DNA from: Mycobacterium sp. D16Q14
GTDB taxonomy: Bacteria; Actinomycetota; Actinomycetes; Mycobacteriales; Mycobacteriaceae
Reading direction: 5' to 3'
NCBI GenBank assembly: GCA_002013415.1
Contig: MAEX01000006.1
Span: 1-64,000 of the forward strand
Length of the DNA stretch: 64,000 bases
In this document: positions 37,172 through 45,560 of the stretch, in pieces
How the letters are laid out: the number at the start of each line of letters is the position of its first letter
Numbering within the stretch: the first letter of the stretch is position 1
The notes under the pieces: model-generated
The model's input: the letters and a program-made list of their open reading frames with translations, nothing else
Databases searched by the model: none
What the model was told of the DNA's origin: nothing
Position numbers and translations under genes: made by a program

Positions 37172-38655
37172 GTAGAGGAACCCTGTGGGGAGTCGGGCTG
37201 GGACCCGGCGATCCCGAGCTAGTGACCGTCAAGGCGGCCCGACTGATCGGTGAGGCCGATGTGGTGGCGTTCCACAGCGCCCGGCATGGCCGCAGCATCG
37301 CCCGCTCGATCGCGCAGCCGTATCTGCGGCCGGGCCAGATCGAGGAGCATCTCGTCTACCCGGTGACCACCGAAACCACAGAGCATCCGGGCGGATACCG
37401 CGGCGCCATCAATGATTTCTACGAAGAGTCAGCGAATCGGATTGCCGCCCATTTGGATTCCGGCCGCAACGTAGCGTTGCTGGCCGAGGGCGATCCGCTG
37501 TTCTACAGCTCGTACATGCACATGCACCGTCGCCTGACCGATAGGTTCGATGCGGTCATCATCCCCGGTGTGACGTCGGTCAGCGCCGCCTCCGCGGCGA
37601 CGGGGACGCCCCTGGTAGAGGGCGACGAGATACTCACCGTCATTCCCGGCACCTTGCCTGCCGACGAGATCGCTAGCAGGCTCGCCGATCTCAAATATCG
37701 AGGCGCCGCGGTCATCATGAAACTGGGCCGCTCATACGGCGCCGTCCGGCAGGCTTTGGACACCTCCGGGATGTTGGACCGTGCGTACTACGTGGAACGG
37801 GCCAGCACCGCGGCGCAACGGGTACTGCCCGCCGCCGATGTCGATCCGTCCTCGGTGCCGTACTTCTCACTGGTGCTGATTCCAGGAGCGCAACCCACCG
37901 CCGACACCCTGGTCGACGGATTGGTGACAGTGGTGGGTTTGGGCCCGGGCCAGCACGACTGGACCACCACCGAGGTGCGTCAGGAACTGGCGCGCGCCAC
38001 CAACCTCATCGGCTACGGCCCCTACCTTGATCGCATCGCCGCGCGAGACGGCCAGGTTCGTCATGCCAGCGATAACCGCGACGAACCCGCACGCGCCGAA
38101 CTGGCCTTCAAGCTCGCCGCAGGCGGCCGCCGGGTCGCCGTCGTGTCCTCCGGGGACCCTGGCGTGTTCGCGATGGCCGCGGCGGTGATGGAAGAGGCTC
38201 GCGCATGGCCCGATGTCACGGTGCGGGTGCTCCCGGCGATGACGGCGGCGCAGGCCGTGGCCAGCCGGGTGGGGGCTCCCCTGGGCCATGACTATGCGGT
38301 GATCTCGCTGTCCGATCGTCTCAAACCATGGGAGATCATCGAATCCCGCCTCCGTGCGGCGGCGGCGGCCGATCTCGTGCTCGCCGTGTACAACCCGGCC
38401 TCGAAGTCGCGGACCTGGCAGGTGGCATCCATGCGTGATGTACTGCTGGAACACCGTGACCCGGCGACGCCGGTCGTGTTGGGACGCGATGTCGGTGGCG
38501 CGGGAGAATCCGTGCGGGTAACGACGCTAGGTGAGCTCGACCCGTCAGAGGTCGACATGCGCACCCTGCTGATCGTCGGGTCCTCGCAGACGCAGTGGCA
38601 GGACACCGATTCCGGGCCTCAGGTGTTCACGCCTCGGCGGTATCCCGCTCAGTAA
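37168..38655 (+). CDS. cobIJ: Fused precorrin-2 C20- / precorrin-3B C17-methyltransferase CobIJ
   Basis: A 495-residue bifunctional SAM methyltransferase. Residues 1-240 form the CobI (C-20) part, starting [21 protein letters not shown] with [22 protein letters not shown]. Residues 245-495 form the CobJ (C-17) part, starting [23 protein letters not shown] with [18 protein letters not shown] and [19 protein letters not shown]. The fusion matches Rv2066. It overlaps cobH by 4 bp, and its last 29 bp overlap the convergent cobK. Confidence 0.95.
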   Translation: MSRGTLWGVGLGPGDPELVTVKAARLIGEADVVAFHSARHGRSIARSIAQPYLRPGQIEEHLVYPVTTETTEHPGGYRGAINDFYEESANRIAAHLDSGRNVALLAEGDPLFYSSYMHMHRRLTDRFDAVIIPGVTSVSAASAATGTPLVEGDEILTVIPGTLPADEIASRLADLKYRGAAVIMKLGRSYGAVRQALDTSGMLDRAYYVERASTAAQRVLPAADVDPSSVPYFSLVLIPGAQPTADTLVDGLVTVVGLGPGQHDWTTTEVRQELARATNLIGYGPYLDRIAARDGQVRHASDNRDEPARAELAFKLAAGGRRVAVVSSGDPGVFAMAAAVMEEARAWPDVTVRVLPAMTAAQAVASRVGAPLGHDYAVISLSDRLKPWEIIESRLRAAAAADLVLAVYNPASKSRTWQVASMRDVLLEHRDPATPVVLGRDVGGAGESVRVTTLGELDPSEVDMRTLLIVGSSQTQWQDTDSGPQVFTPRRYPAQ

Positions 38656-39364
38656 CCCATTGCTGCGCCGCGTCCACGGTGGTCACCGTGCGCACGTTAT
38701 CCGGTAACGCCGGTCTGTCGATCATCACGACGGGAATGCCCAGCGCCGCAGCGGCTTCCAACTTGGCCGAGGTCATCGTTCCCCCGCTGTTCTTGGTGAC
38801 CAGAACCTCGATCTCATACTGGCGCATGAGCTCGGTTTCCTCCTCAAGCGAGTACGGTCCGCGCGACAACAACACATGGTGCCGCGCGGGTAGCTCGTCG
38901 GCGGGCACCGGCTCCACCACGCGAATCAGGAACCAGGCGTCCGAGAACAGGAACGCCCCGATACTCGAACGCCCCGAGGTAAGGAACACCCGCGAAAAAC
39001 CCTGCGCCACCACCGCATCCTTGGCCTCGGCCGCCGAGGAAACCACCGCCGCATCGCCTGCCGGCCAGGGCGGGCGGCGCAGGATGAGGTGTGGGATGCC
39101 CAGTCGCCCGCAGGCCGCGGCGGCGTTCTCGGTGATCGTTGCGGCGAATGGATGGGTGGCATCAATCACCGCATCAATATTGTTATCCAACAACCATTTC
39201 CGTAGACCTACCTCACCACCGAAACCTCCGATACGCAGCCGGCCCTCCGGTACCGCCGGGTTGCGCACTCGGCCCGCGAGCGAGGTGATGACGTCATACC
39301 GGGGTGCGAGCCGCTCGGCCAGTTGGCGTGCCTCCGCCGAACCTCCGAGGATCAAGATCTGCAT
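38627..39364 (-). CDS. cobK: Precorrin-6A reductase CobK
   Basis: A 245-residue NADPH-dependent reductase giving precorrin-6B. ILILGGSAEARQLAERL is the Rossmann loop, and DAVIDATHPFAATITENAAAACG and ELMRQYEIEVLVTKNSGG are conserved in CobK/CbiJ. Its ATG overlaps the cobM stop by one base (TGATG). The 3' end overlaps cobIJ tail-to-tail by 29 bp, so the two transcripts are complementary there. Confidence 0.94.
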   Translation of the reverse strand: MQILILGGSAEARQLAERLAPRYDVITSLAGRVRNPAVPEGRLRIGGFGGEVGLRKWLLDNNIDAVIDATHPFAATITENAAAACGRLGIPHLILRRPPWPAGDAAVVSSAAEAKDAVVAQGFSRVFLTSGRSSIGAFLFSDAWFLIRVVEPVPADELPARHHVLLSRGPYSLEEETELMRQYEIEVLVTKNSGGTMTSAKLEAAAALGIPVVMIDRPALPDNVRTVTTVDAAQQWVTERDTAEA

Positions 39365-40119
39365 CAGTGCGTAGCCCCTCTACGACGTCCCGCCGAGTAC
39401 AGATAACTGTCGGTAAAACCCTCTGCCGCAAGTACCTTCCCGACGAAGATGACCGCCGTCTTGGTGACGCCCGCCTCCCTCATCTGCCCGGCGATATCTG
39501 CAAGGGTGCCGCGAAGGATGACCTCTGATGGCCAGCTGGCGTACGCCACCACTGCGGCCGGCGTCTGCGGTGGGTAGCCCCCGGCGACGAGCTCTGCCAC
39601 GACGGTATCGATTTGGGCCGCCGCGAGGTGCAAGGCCAGTGTTGCCCCCGGGGCGGCCAGGGTGCGCAGATCTTCTCCGGCGGGCATCGCGGTGGACAAC
39701 GTCGAAACGCGGGTGATCGTCACGGTTTGCGCGACGCCGGGGACGGTGAGTTCGGTGCCCAATGCCGCCGCGGCGGCGGCGAAGGCCGGAACACCCGGCA
39801 CGATCTCATGGCCGATGCCGAGGGCATCCAGCCGACGGCACTGCTCGGCGACCGCGCTGTACAGCGAGGGGTCGCCCGAGTGCAGCCGAGCGACATCGAG
39901 TCCCTGTGCATCGGCGCCCGATATCTCCTCGATGATCGCATCCAGGGTCAGTGGCCCGGTATCGATGATCCGGGCGTCCGGCGGGCAAACCTCCAAAAGG
40001 TCACGCGGCATGATCGATCCCGCGTACAGGCAGACCGGGCACCGCTGCAGGATCCGCTGCCCGCGCACCGTGATGAGGTCGGCCGCGCCCGGTCCCGCAC
40101 CGATGAAGTAGACCGTCAT
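39364..40119 (-). CDS. cobM: Precorrin-4 C11-methyltransferase CobM
   Basis: A 251-residue SAM methyltransferase of the tetrapyrrole methylase family. TVYFIGAGPGAADLITVRGQ, CPVCLYAGSIMP, VARLHSGDPSLYSAVAEQ and VPGVPAFAAAAAALG are the family blocks. The ATG at 40119 overlaps the cobL stop by ATGA, which fixes the start; an upstream extension to 40239 is not needed. Confidence 0.95.
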   Translation of the reverse strand: MTVYFIGAGPGAADLITVRGQRILQRCPVCLYAGSIMPRDLLEVCPPDARIIDTGPLTLDAIIEEISGADAQGLDVARLHSGDPSLYSAVAEQCRRLDALGIGHEIVPGVPAFAAAAAALGTELTVPGVAQTVTITRVSTLSTAMPAGEDLRTLAAPGATLALHLAAAQIDTVVAELVAGGYPPQTPAAVVAYASWPSEVILRGTLADIAGQMREAGVTKTAVIFVGKVLAAEGFTDSYLYSAGRRRGATH

Positions 40120-41333
40120 GGCTTTTCCGCGCTCCATTGAGTGACAGGCAGCCGGGACCTCCAGCTGGTAAAGCCCCCGAGGGGGGCGGCATCCTCGACG
40201 CGATACCGGCGCAGCTCTCCTCCGTGGCCGGAATACCATTGCAACAAAAGCGCTTCGGATTCCGCGGTCACCGCATTGACGACAATACGGCCTCCGCTCG
40301 GCAGTCGCTCCCAGCAGTGTTCAAGCAATCCGGGGCCGGTAACGCCGCCACCGACGAAAATCGTGTCCGGCGCCGTGGCCTGCTCAAAATCCTGTGGTGC
40401 CGAACCGAAAACCTCGATATCGACGCCGAACTTCGCCGCGTTGGCGGTGATGGCGGCCCGTCGCGATGGCTCGATCTCGAAGGCCGAGGCGCTACAGCCG
40501 GCGCCACTGCGTGACCATTCGATGGCGATGCTGCCCGACGCCGCGCCCACGTCCCACAGCCGCTGGCCCGGCCGCGGCGCCAGCGACGCCAAAGTGACCG
40601 CCCGGATCTCACGCTTGGTGATCTGCCCATCGTGTTCGAACACGCTCTCGGGCAGTCCCGCGACCAGCGGCAGGACTGCACCCTCCGCTGCCGGAACATA
40701 TTCGACGGCAATGACATTCAGCGCGTCGCCGGGCGAATGGTTCCAACCGCGGGCGGCACCGGCGAACGAACACTCGGCCGCACCGCCCAACTGTTCCCAG
40801 ACCGTCAACTGCGAGGCGCCCAGCTCGGCTCGGGTCAAGGCTCGCGCCAGGTCCCCGGGAGTGTTGGCATTGCGGCTCAGCACCACAGCCCGTCCGCCGA
40901 ACCTGCGGGCCGAGTCGACCGGTGCGTTCACCAGGCTGATGACCTCGACATCGTTCACCGCCCAACCCATTCGGGCACAGGCCAACGACACACTGGATAC
41001 ATGCGGGAACACCCGCACCCGCTCGCCGCCAAACAGCCGGGTCAGTGTGGTGCCGACGCCGTGCAACATGGGGTCACCGCTGGCAAGGACGTGGACGTCA
41101 CCGAGACCGTCGAACATGGTGGGCAACGCGGGCAGCAGCGGGGAGGGCCATACTCGGCATTCGGCGGCCAGGGATTCTGCGGCCAGCAGTTCCAGCTGGC
41201 GCAATGAGCCGAAAATAACTGATGCACGCTGCAATTCATGGCGAGAACGCATCGATAGCCCGTCGACCCCGTCCGCACCTATCCCGACCACGGTAATCAT
41301 CTGTGTTCGATGCTCTTCGCCCGAGGGACTCAT
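40116..41333 (-). CDS. cobL: Precorrin-6Y C5,15-methyltransferase (decarboxylating) CobL
   Basis: A 405-residue bifunctional enzyme. The N-terminal CbiE-like half (ITVVGIGADGVDGLS, VHVLASGDPMLHGVGTTL) methylates C-5, and the C-terminal CbiT-like half (LWDVGAASGSIAIEW, TIFVGGGVTGPGLLEHCW) methylates C-15 and decarboxylates. The ATG at 41333 makes a 4-bp ATGA overlap with the upstream SDR gene and is preferred; the family core starts at Met12 (41300). The first 11 residues (MSPSGEEHRTQ) are encoded by a copy of the dispersed repeat. Confidence 0.92.
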   Translation of the reverse strand: MSPSGEEHRTQMITVVGIGADGVDGLSMRSRHELQRASVIFGSLRQLELLAAESLAAECRVWPSPLLPALPTMFDGLGDVHVLASGDPMLHGVGTTLTRLFGGERVRVFPHVSSVSLACARMGWAVNDVEVISLVNAPVDSARRFGGRAVVLSRNANTPGDLARALTRAELGASQLTVWEQLGGAAECSFAGAARGWNHSPGDALNVIAVEYVPAAEGAVLPLVAGLPESVFEHDGQITKREIRAVTLASLAPRPGQRLWDVGAASGSIAIEWSRSGAGCSASAFEIEPSRRAAITANAAKFGVDIEVFGSAPQDFEQATAPDTIFVGGGVTGPGLLEHCWERLPSGGRIVVNAVTAESEALLLQWYSGHGGELRRYRVEDAAPLGGFTSWRSRLPVTQWSAEKP

Positions 41334-41336
41334 CGC
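41305..41336 (-). repeat. Dispersed short repeat, copy at the cobL start
   Basis: On the minus strand GCGATGAGTCCCTCGGGCGA continues into AGAGCATCGAAC. It matches the pafC copy at 29 of 32 positions and supplies the cobL start codon, read as MSPSGEEHR. Confidence 0.65.
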
Positions 41337-42121
41337 GGCATTCTGCGCCATACCGACGACGGTACCCACCGCATGACGAATGCCAACGTTCCCAGTGCTC
41401 GCGGGATCCACACGGTGCGCTTCCCGCGCCGCAGAGCCCGCACGGTCGCCTCTGCCACCTGGGGCGGTGTGCTCGCCAATGGCGCCGGGGACATGCCCGC
41501 CGCCATCCGGCCGATCACGAAGCCCGGGCGTGCGATCAACAGATGTACGCCGGAACCGTGCAGGGCATCGGCCAGCCCGCTCGCGAAACCGTCCAGTCCC
41601 GCCTTGGCGGATCCGTACACGTAATTGGCGCGCCGCACCCGCCATCCGGCGATCGACGAGAACACCACCAGCGTGCCGCGGCCGGCGCCGCGCATGCGAA
41701 CCGCCAGCTGAGTCAACAGGGCCACCTGTGCCACGTAATCGATGTGCACGATGGCCGCCGCATGAGCGGGATCTGTTTCCGCCCGTGTCTGGTCGCCGAG
41801 CAGCCCGAACGCGAGCACCGCCACATCGATGGCTCCCCGTCGCTCGATGATCGCTGCCAACACGGATTCGTGGGTATCCAGCCGGTCTGCGTCGAACTCG
41901 ACGCAGTCGACGGCCGCAGCACCGGCGTCACGGACGCGTCGTTCCTCCTCGCGCAGGTCCTCGGCCCGGCGCGCGGCCAGAACCACGGTGTTTCCGGGCG
42001 CGAGGCGCGTAGCCACCTCGAGCCCGATTTCGCTACGGCCACCGAAAATCACCACCGTCGACGGTCTTCCCGGACGCGGTTCATCCCCAAGCTGGCCGGA
42101 GTGTCGCACCGTGTCGCTCAC
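41330..42121 (-). CDS. SDR family oxidoreductase, Rv2073c-like
   Basis: A 263-residue short-chain dehydrogenase. The cofactor loop is altered to FGGRSEIGLEVA, and the catalytic residues are Ser in VFSSIAGW and YGSAK. The position between cobL and a biliverdin-reductase-like PPOX gene matches Rv2073c. It uses a GTG start 7 bases after CATAAT on the minus strand. It is probably co-transcribed with cobL-cobM-cobK through the ATGA overlap. Confidence 0.88.
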   Translation of the reverse strand: MSDTVRHSGQLGDEPRPGRPSTVVIFGGRSEIGLEVATRLAPGNTVVLAARRAEDLREEERRVRDAGAAAVDCVEFDADRLDTHESVLAAIIERRGAIDVAVLAFGLLGDQTRAETDPAHAAAIVHIDYVAQVALLTQLAVRMRGAGRGTLVVFSSIAGWRVRRANYVYGSAKAGLDGFASGLADALHGSGVHLLIARPGFVIGRMAAGMSPAPLASTPPQVAEATVRALRRGKRTVWIPRALGTLAFVMRWVPSSVWRRMPR

Positions 42122-42128
42122 GTCAGCG

Positions 42129-42134
42129 ATTATG
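42129..42134 (-). promoter_or_regulatory. Leaderless-type -10 box of the SDR-cobLMK operon
   Basis: CATAAT on the minus strand ends 7 bases before the GTG at 42121. One mismatch to TATAAT. Confidence 0.5.
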
Positions 42135-42142
42135 TCCTGCGC

Positions 42143-42148
42143 TAGCGT
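42143..42148 (+). promoter_or_regulatory. Near-leaderless -10 box of the Rv2074-like gene
   Basis: TAGCGT ends 8 bases before the ATG at 42157. It lies 9 bp from the opposed -10 of the SDR gene. Confidence 0.4.
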
Positions 42149-42156
42149 GAGAGTTG

Positions 42157-42582
42157 ATGGCGAACACCCCTACGACCCGACTTACCGATGATGCGCTGGC
42201 GTTCCTCTCCGAGCGCCATCTCGCGATGCTGACCACGTTGCGGCAGGACAACAGCCCGCATGTGGTGGCCGTCGGCTTCACCTTCGACCCCGCGACTCAC
42301 CTCGCGCGGGTCATCACCACCGGCGGGTCGCAGAAGGCCGTCAACGCCGAGCGCGGTGGCCTCGCGGTGCTGAGTCAGGTCGACGGAGCCCGCTGGCTGT
42401 CCCTGGAGGGCACCGCCACCGTCGTCACCGACAAGGAAGCCGTGCGCGACGCCGAGCTGCGTTACGCGCAGCGTTACCGCACTCCCCGCGTCAACCCGCA
42501 GCGGGTGGTCATCGAGGTCAAGATCGAGCGGGTGCTGGGCTCCTCGGATCTGCTGAACCGCGGCGGCACCCCGGCTGATTAG
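42157..42582 (+). CDS. F420-dependent PPOX reductase, Rv2074-like
   Basis: A 141-residue FDOR-B protein. [36 protein letters not shown] and [33 protein letters not shown] closely follow Rv2074, shown in M. tuberculosis to be an F420-dependent biliverdin reductase. The ATG at 42157 is used instead of TTG 42154. It overlaps the end of the convergent pepE by 4 bp. Confidence 0.9.
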   Translation: MANTPTTRLTDDALAFLSERHLAMLTTLRQDNSPHVVAVGFTFDPATHLARVITTGGSQKAVNAERGGLAVLSQVDGARWLSLEGTATVVTDKEAVRDAELRYAQRYRTPRVNPQRVVIEVKIERVLGSSDLLNRGGTPAD

Positions 42583-43721
42583 CGGCCGGACGGCACCACC
42601 GTCAGACCATGTGGCTGTGAATTCACCGACTCACAACCGTTTTCGGTGACGATGACGATGTCCTCGATCCGTGCGCCCCACTGTCCCGGAAAGTACACAC
42701 CCGGCTCGATGCTGAAGGCCATTCCCGGCTCCAGGATCAGGTCGTTGCCCTCCACGATGTACGGCTCCTCGTGGACCGATAGCCCGATGCCGTGTCCGGT
42801 GCGATGCACGAACGCCTCGCCCATCCCCGCTTCGTCGAGAACACGGCGCGCGGCGGCATCCACGGACTGGGCGCTCACGCCGGGGCGAGCCGCCCGAACC
42901 GCGGCCTGCTGTGCCCGCTCAAGAATCGAAATCCGTTGAGCCACATCGGGGTCAGGATCACCAATGCTGTAGGTACGCGTGCAGTCGGAGTTGTAACCCG
43001 GCTCGTAGCTGCCGCCGATATCCACCACCACGATGTCCCCGGCCCGCAGCTCACGCTCGGAGCACTCATGGTGCGGGTCGGCCCCGTGCGGGCCCGAACC
43101 CACGATGATGAAGGCGACCTCCGAATGACCTTCGGCCACAATCGCTTCAGCGATATCGGCGGCCACCTGCGCCTCCGTGCGCCCCGGCACCAGCAGCTCG
43201 GGCACCAGGGCATGCACCCGGTCGATCGCGCTGCCCGCCTTGCGCAGCGCATCGATCTCGGAGGCGTCCTTGACCATGCGCAGTCGGCGCAGCACCCCGG
43301 TGGCCAGTACCGGCACCGTCCCGATCAATTCGGTCAACGGGAGCAGATGCATTGCGGGCATCGATTCGGTGACGGCCACGGTGCCTGACACAGCACCGCC
43401 CGCACCACCCAATGCCGCACGCACCAGCTCGTAGGGATTTTCACCGTCGACCCAATCGCTGATCGAGATGTTGAGGTCCCCGATCGCCGAATCCTGCAGC
43501 GCCGCAAGCTCCATCCGTGGCGCGATCACGGAGGGCGTTCCCGAGGCCGGCACCACCAGTGCGGTGAGCCGCTCAAAGGTCTGCGCGCGCGACCCCGTCA
43601 GATACCTCAAGTCATATCCGGGTGTGATCACCAGTCCCGCCACCCCGGCCGCCGCGGCCTCCTGGGCGGCGCGTCGCAGGCGGTTGGCGTACACATCCGA
43701 TTCGAAACGCTGGGCTGCCAT
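42579..43721 (-). CDS. pepE: M24-family Xaa-Pro peptidase PepE
   Basis: A 380-residue cytosolic metallopeptidase of the creatinase/prolidase fold, like Rv2089c. An N-terminal creatinase-like domain (about 1-135) precedes the pita-bread domain with metal ligands Asp in VVVDIGG, Asp in SDCTRTY, His in HRTGHGIG, Glu in IEPGVYFP and Glu in ARIEDIV. The ATG at 43721 ([11 protein letters not shown]) is chosen over 43742: it aligns with the start known for Rv2089c and lies exactly 7 bases after TACCCT. Divergent from the exonuclease gene. Confidence 0.92.
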   Translation of the reverse strand: MAAQRFESDVYANRLRRAAQEAAAAGVAGLVITPGYDLRYLTGSRAQTFERLTALVVPASGTPSVIAPRMELAALQDSAIGDLNISISDWVDGENPYELVRAALGGAGGAVSGTVAVTESMPAMHLLPLTELIGTVPVLATGVLRRLRMVKDASEIDALRKAGSAIDRVHALVPELLVPGRTEAQVAADIAEAIVAEGHSEVAFIIVGSGPHGADPHHECSERELRAGDIVVVDIGGSYEPGYNSDCTRTYSIGDPDPDVAQRISILERAQQAAVRAARPGVSAQSVDAAARRVLDEAGMGEAFVHRTGHGIGLSVHEEPYIVEGNDLILEPGMAFSIEPGVYFPGQWGARIEDIVIVTENGCESVNSQPHGLTVVPSGR

Positions 43722-43728
43722 ACGGTCC

Positions 43729-43734
43729 AGGGTA
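43729..43734 (-). promoter_or_regulatory. Leaderless-type -10 box of pepE
   Basis: TACCCT on the minus strand is followed by 7 bases and the ATG at 43721. Confidence 0.5.
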
Positions 43735-43741
43735 TCTGGCA

Positions 43742-43747
43742 TAGGTT
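43742..43747 (+). promoter_or_regulatory. Leaderless-type -10 box of the exonuclease gene
   Basis: TAGGTT is followed by 7 bases and the GTG at 43755; it lies only 7 bp from the opposed pepE box. Confidence 0.5.
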
Positions 43748-43754
43748 GAGTGCC

Positions 43755-44717
43755 GTGTCAGATGATCTCGCGCGACCCGTCCTGCTGCTCGATGGCGCCA
43801 GCCTGTGGTTCCGTTCGTACTTCGGAGTTCCCGATTCCATCACGTCCCCCGACGGCAGACCCGTCAACGCCGTCCGCGGGTTCCTGGACACGGTGTCGCA
43901 GCTCGTCACCCTGCACCGGCCCCATCGGCTGGTGGTGTGCCTGGATCTGGATTGGCGTCCGGCCTGGCGGGTGGCAGCGATTCCGTCATACAAGGCGCAC
44001 CGCGTCGTGGAGGAGATCGCGACAGACGTCGACGTCGAAGAGGTGCCCGACGAGCTGACACCCCAGGTCGACATGATCGCCGCAATGCTGGAGGCATTCG
44101 GTATCGCGTCGGCGGGGGCACCCGGCTTCGAGGCCGATGACGTGCTGGGCACCCTGGCGGCGACCGAACGCCGCGACCCGGTCGTCGTGGTCAGCGGAGA
44201 TCGAGATCTACTGCAGGTGGTCACCGATGCCCCGGTCCCGGTTCGCGTCTTCTACATGGGACGCGGGTTCGCCAAGGCCACATTGTTCGGACCGGCAGAG
44301 GTTTCCGAGCAGTACGGAGTGCCCGCGGAGCGTGCCGGCGCGGCGTATGCGGAGCTGGCTCTGCTGCGCGGCGACCCGTCCGACGGGCTGCCCGGTGTCA
44401 CCGGCGTAGGCGAGAAAACGGCAGCCAAGCTGCTCGCCGAGTACGGGTCGCTGACCGGTATTCTTGCCGCCGCCGACGATCCAAAATCCGGGCTGACCAA
44501 GGCGGTTCGCACCAAGCTGCTGGCCGCGACCGACTACATCGCGGCTGCTGAACCGGTGGTGCGGGTGGCCGTGGATGCGCCGGTCACGATCGATCGTGGC
44601 AGCGATGCGCTACCGCTGACAGCGCGAGATCCTCAGCGAGTCGCCGAACTGGGTGCCGCATTGGGGATCGGGTCGGCGATCACACGCCTGCAGAAGGCGC
44701 TCGACGGACTCCCCTGA
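43755..44717 (+). CDS. 5'-3' exonuclease, Rv2090-like
   Basis: A 320-residue protein of the PolI-type 5'-nuclease (FEN) family without a polymerase domain. [57 protein letters not shown] and [22 protein letters not shown] give the metal-binding acidic residues and the helix-hairpin-helix. It may remove RNA primers or flaps. GTG 43755 is preferred over TTG 43746 because of the -10 box at 43742. It ends in a strong terminator. Confidence 0.92.
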   Translation: MSDDLARPVLLLDGASLWFRSYFGVPDSITSPDGRPVNAVRGFLDTVSQLVTLHRPHRLVVCLDLDWRPAWRVAAIPSYKAHRVVEEIATDVDVEEVPDELTPQVDMIAAMLEAFGIASAGAPGFEADDVLGTLAATERRDPVVVVSGDRDLLQVVTDAPVPVRVFYMGRGFAKATLFGPAEVSEQYGVPAERAGAAYAELALLRGDPSDGLPGVTGVGEKTAAKLLAEYGSLTGILAAADDPKSGLTKAVRTKLLAATDYIAAAEPVVRVAVDAPVTIDRGSDALPLTARDPQRVAELGAALGIGSAITRLQKALDGLP

Positions 44718-44722
44718 ACACA

Positions 44723-44760
44723 AAAACGCCGAGTGCGCGGATCTGCGCACTCGGCGTTTT
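44723..44760. terminator. Strong bidirectional terminator
   Basis: Two 16-base perfect arms (AAAACGCCGAGTGCGC and its complement) enclose a 6-base loop, with T-run on the right and A-run on the left, so it can serve both converging genes (exonuclease and DUF4333 protein). The CGCCGAGTGCG arm also occurs in the hairpin after pafA. Confidence 0.9.
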
Positions 44761-44773
44761 CTCGAGAATTGAT

Positions 44774-45481
44774 CTACTTGGGGCGGCCTACCTCGTAGGT
44801 GCCCTTGTCGTTCTGGAACGTGACAGTGACCTGCCGCTTGGTGCCGTCGATGCTGACATCGCAGTTGAAGGTGGCGCCCTTCTTCACCTCGGGGTTCTTG
44901 CCGTCATTGCACGTGACGTCCTTGACGTTCTTGGCGCCGTATCCGTTGGTCTCGTCGGTAAGAACCTTGGTCACGCCCTCTTGCGCCTTGCTGACGTCCA
45001 GGGTCGTGGTCATGGCCCAGCCGGGAGCCAGGAAGGCGGTAACCAGCACCACGATCAGGATCACCGCGGCCGCGACAATGCCGCCGATGATGGCGATGGT
45101 CTTGGTGGAACGCTGCGGCTTACCGGCACCGAACTGCGGGAACGGCTGTCCCTGCTGCCCGTACTGGCCCGGGTATCCACCCTGCTGCCCGTATTGTCCC
45201 GGCTGGCCGTAGGCGCCGGGCTGGCCGAACTGACTCGGCTCGCCGAATCCCTGCTGACCGGGCTGCTGGCCGAACTGGCTCGGATCCCCAAATCCACCAC
45301 CCAGGAAACCCGGCTGCTGGTACTGCGGATACTGCTGTCCCTGACCGTAGGCCGGCTGCTGCCAACCCTGCTCGCCCTGCCCTGCCGGATCTGAGGATTG
45401 CGGTGTCTGCCACGGCTCTTGGCCTTGCCCAGGTTGCGGCGCCCACTGTCCGCCAGGTTCGGTTCCCTGTGGACCGCTCAT
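44774..45481 (-). CDS. DUF4333-domain membrane protein with Gln/Gly/Pro-rich N-terminus, Rv2091c-like
   Basis: A 235-residue protein. Residues 1-120 are a low-complexity Gly/Gln/Pro/Tyr tract with repeated [12 protein letters not shown] units, predicted to be disordered and cytosolic. One transmembrane helix (about 129-152) leads to an extracytoplasmic domain of about 80 residues with two Cys ([27 protein letters not shown]) that fits DUF4333. Its place next to helY matches Rv2091c. Function is unknown. Confidence 0.85.
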   Translation of the reverse strand: MSGPQGTEPGGQWAPQPGQGQEPWQTPQSSDPAGQGEQGWQQPAYGQGQQYPQYQQPGFLGGGFGDPSQFGQQPGQQGFGEPSQFGQPGAYGQPGQYGQQGGYPGQYGQQGQPFPQFGAGKPQRSTKTIAIIGGIVAAAVILIVVLVTAFLAPGWAMTTTLDVSKAQEGVTKVLTDETNGYGAKNVKDVTCNDGKNPEVKKGATFNCDVSIDGTKRQVTVTFQNDKGTYEVGRPK

Positions 45482-45560
45482 CGTTCCTCCCGTGTCGCGA
45501 CATTGTTACTTACCGGTGTGTAAGAGCGTGCTGACGCTCCACCTTAGCGTTTGCTCGACC

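Noticed and set aside
44774..45481. Possible tandem DNA repeat array in the Gln/Gly/Pro-rich gene
   Set aside because: The units are imperfect and in frame within a protein whose membrane and DUF4333-type domains are intact; ordinary low-complexity coding sequence.
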